Shown here one piece after another: positions 62,124 to 64,000 of a stretch of DNA of 64,000 nt (position 1 is its first letter; the number at the start of each line of letters is the position of its first letter). This stretch comes from Baylisascaris procyonis (Eukaryota > Nematoda > Chromadorea > Rhabditida > Ascarididae): the NCBI GenBank assembly GCA_037389465.1, contig JAZARR010000089.1:744001-808000 (forward strand). The letters run 5' to 3'. The position numbers and the translations under genes are program-made. The notes under the pieces were generated by a model. The model ran no database searches, was not told where the DNA came from, and saw only the letters and a list, made by a program, of their open reading frames with translations.

Positions 62124-63445
62124 TTATTTATTTATTTATTTATTTATCACTCATCGTAATACTGTAACTCCAATACCTTTAGTCGCGGATTGAAGTGAAA
62201 AATGTATTCGTTGTCATGCATTAGATTAACCTGTAAACACAAGTAAATTTTTATGAAATATTTTCACTCATCAAAATTAATAAAATGGTGTGTACAATGT
62301 TAGCGGTTAACGAACTCAAAGAAAAAATCCCATTGTGAGCCAATCACATTTCAGCTCAAATAAGGCAAAAAGGCTTTTAGAGTGATAATGTAAGAGAGCT
62401 CTAATACGAAAATTTTCCATGCAAGGTAGAAGCTTTCCAGTTTAGGTGGAAAGCAAAGGTCAGGATTGAGATTTTTCAGTTAAATTCGGAAGCAAAGTTT
62501 TCATCAGGTGAGAATTCAAAGCTCAAATCCTCGGTTGCTGAAAGTTTAAACCTGGAAGAAGCCATCTTCTGCTGTGGGGATGCCAACAACACGTACACGT
62601 TGTGGAACTTGAAAACCTTGAAGCGACGTCTCGAAAGGATTTTCCTGAAATACTTGAAATAAGCAAATAAAGCGAATTCTTATCTCATCTATCAACTTTC
62701 CTCGAATTTATTATCCATAGTTTCCTAAAAATTTTTGAAAGAAGGTGATTAAGGTTGAGTGGCGAGGGCGATAAATTACCATTTCCAATAATTCAAAAAT
62801 CCTTTGCCCAAGTTTTTACCGAGGAAACGAGGAACTGCTTTCATTTTAGAGGAGAGACAGTATATAGTGAACGAGAAAATACAGCGGGTCGGTTTTATTC
62901 GTCAACGGGCTTTGGCGGATTTCCACCTTCCAACCAAGGTGAGATATATATCTTGGAGGTAAGCCTCAAGGAAGCAATAAGACAAGATGTTCTTGCAACC
63001 TTGCGACTCACATTTTTGTCATACGAAAATCGCATGGGCCTCAGTCTGAGTGTGAACAACCCTTAAAATGTGCGATATCTGCCCTGATGTCTGCCCGACG
63101 CTAGAAAATGACCAGAGGCAACTTAGTTGCTTATTATAAACGCAGAACAAGATAATCCTCGCCAGTGATAGATCAGTGAACACCCGTTTAATCGATGACT
63201 TTCACTAGTAATCAGTCGGCGACTACCTCTGTGAATCGTTGGCTTACATTAATAAATGACCACTGACCACCTAAATAAATCTATGGTCCACACCAAACTA
63301 ATCGTTGATTACTTGCGTCAATCAACGGGCTCATGTAAGCAGTTGCCCTCCGTAGTAGATGCTGCGATCTCGTTTAGAAGGTAGGAAAGATTGATAGACT
63401 TACAACGTTGAACACTTCGCGTGAGAACGATACACTGCCACTCAT
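60595..63445 (-). CDS. Galectin A (single carbohydrate-recognition domain)
   Basis: Complete five-exon gene, phase 0 throughout: 63445-63404, 62644-62552, 62230-62177, 61528-61397, 60711-60595 (TAA); 145 residues, normal for a single-domain galectin. Exon 1 gives MSGSVSFSREVFNV. Exon 2 gives ENPFETSLQGFQVPQRVRVV, exon 3 VNLMHDNEYIFHFNPRLK with the H-N-R triad, exon 4 VIINN...DDEWQDEERYTDWFPF with Asn and the W..EER element, and exon 5 VFVNGNLLAGFAQRGNPQ with the closing GDLIIHSLHL strand. All residues that usually contact galactose are present, so beta-galactoside binding is expected. No signal peptide or membrane segment is seen. A 3' splice site (TTGCAG) 14 bases before the ATG suggests trans-splicing. 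It heads the tandem array with B, C and D, from which it is separated by 3 kb. Confidence 0.93.
62050..62152. repeat. (TA)n then (TTTA)n microsatellite
   Basis: About 75 bp of TA dinucleotide followed by TTTA units, ending 25 bp from the galectin A exon that ends at 62177, within its downstream intron. Confidence 0.95.
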
Positions 63446-63459
63446 GAAGAGGTCTACTT

Positions 63460-64000
63460 CTGCAATGGACCCATCACTTAGCCAAACTTACAGCAATTTC
63501 AAATGTCGGTATATCTATCAAACGCAAAACACTTTGACTGAATCGTCAACGACGGAAATCAAATGAAATTTTAGCATCGAATTCAATTATCCATGGTGCT
63601 CTTCTCCTCTCCTATATTATCAGCGAGTTATGGCACCCTCCCTTAGAATATTTCTAGAAGTTGTTCCTTCCCTTAGAATATTCCCTTAGAATATCATCAA
63701 AACAAATTTTTAATGAAGCAACAACTGCTAACTACTTAAACAATTCTAAATACTGGGACATATGCGCCCAATATGTCAACAGATATACTCAACGTTGAAA
63801 GGAATAGCCGCTGAAAATTAACTGTGCAAAATTTAATTGTAATGTGACAACTAACTGAATAGCTGTCGATAAACGAGTTCGTCGTTATGGCAACAATGCG
63901 ATACTGCTATATCACCACATTCATAATTCAATTTACTTTTCAAATAAGCTCCATATAAAAGCAATGTGAAACATAAATCCATCGTGTTAAAGCTATAAAA
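63460..64000. other. Upstream of galectin A
   Basis: AT-rich sequence beyond the presumed trans-splice site of galectin A. No further exon or regulatory motif is supported. Confidence 0.5.

Noticed and set aside
62755..63066. 103-codon open frame on the + strand
   Set aside because: It lies antisense inside intron 1 of galectin A, has no recognisable domain and no splice context; probably chance, though it is long for AT-rich DNA.
63460..63600. Interrupted galectin-like frame upstream of galectin A (FHLISVVDDSVKVF..., stops in frame)
   Set aside because: The resemblance needs several stops and shifts. A simple trans-splice site followed by ATG at 63445 explains exon 1.

Overview
The window reads as nuclear DNA of a nematode. 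It is strongly AT-rich, its genes are cut by many introns of about 100 bp to 3 kb, several first exons begin just after a bare 3' splice site (as expected for spliced-leader trans-splicing), and it encodes a ground-like domain protein, a family known from nematodes. The species cannot be named from the sequence. A parasitic species is a guess. I found no rRNA gene, CRISPR array, virus or intact transposon.

Layout. At the left, on the + strand, lie the last nine exons (573-9395) of a Shab/Kv2-like voltage-gated potassium channel; its N-terminal T1 domain lies mostly off the left edge. Everything else recognised is on the - strand, so the channel converges on its neighbour. In - strand order by falling coordinate these are: galectin A (63445-60595), galectin B (57559-55874, first exon not placed), galectin C (52757-49805, divergent), a galectin-like relic or gene D (49107-48802), a secreted ground-like protein (46906-45715), the first two exons of a TMEM104-like transporter (42572-42011, rest not found), a complete 19-exon orthologue of the ankyrin-repeat kinase TNNI3K (39528-24397, about 915 aa), and a six-exon tetraspanin (16393-12538, 234 aa). 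I assembled the exons by hand from splice signals, reading phase and family similarity; the phases agree at every junction listed.

The three clear galectins share intron positions (exon blocks of about 30, 18, 27-44 and 38 codons), so they are tandem duplicates. The sugar-binding motifs are complete in A, altered by one residue in B and lost in C and D. Non-coding DNA holds many (TA)n, (TTTA)n, (TG)n and (TTG)n tracts, several tRNA-derived SINE-like elements, a GC-rich diverged repeat at 19.05-19.45 kb, and a duplicated palindrome made of two CRE sites 347 bp upstream of the tetraspanin. The genes do not form an obvious pathway; the only functional cluster is the galectin array.
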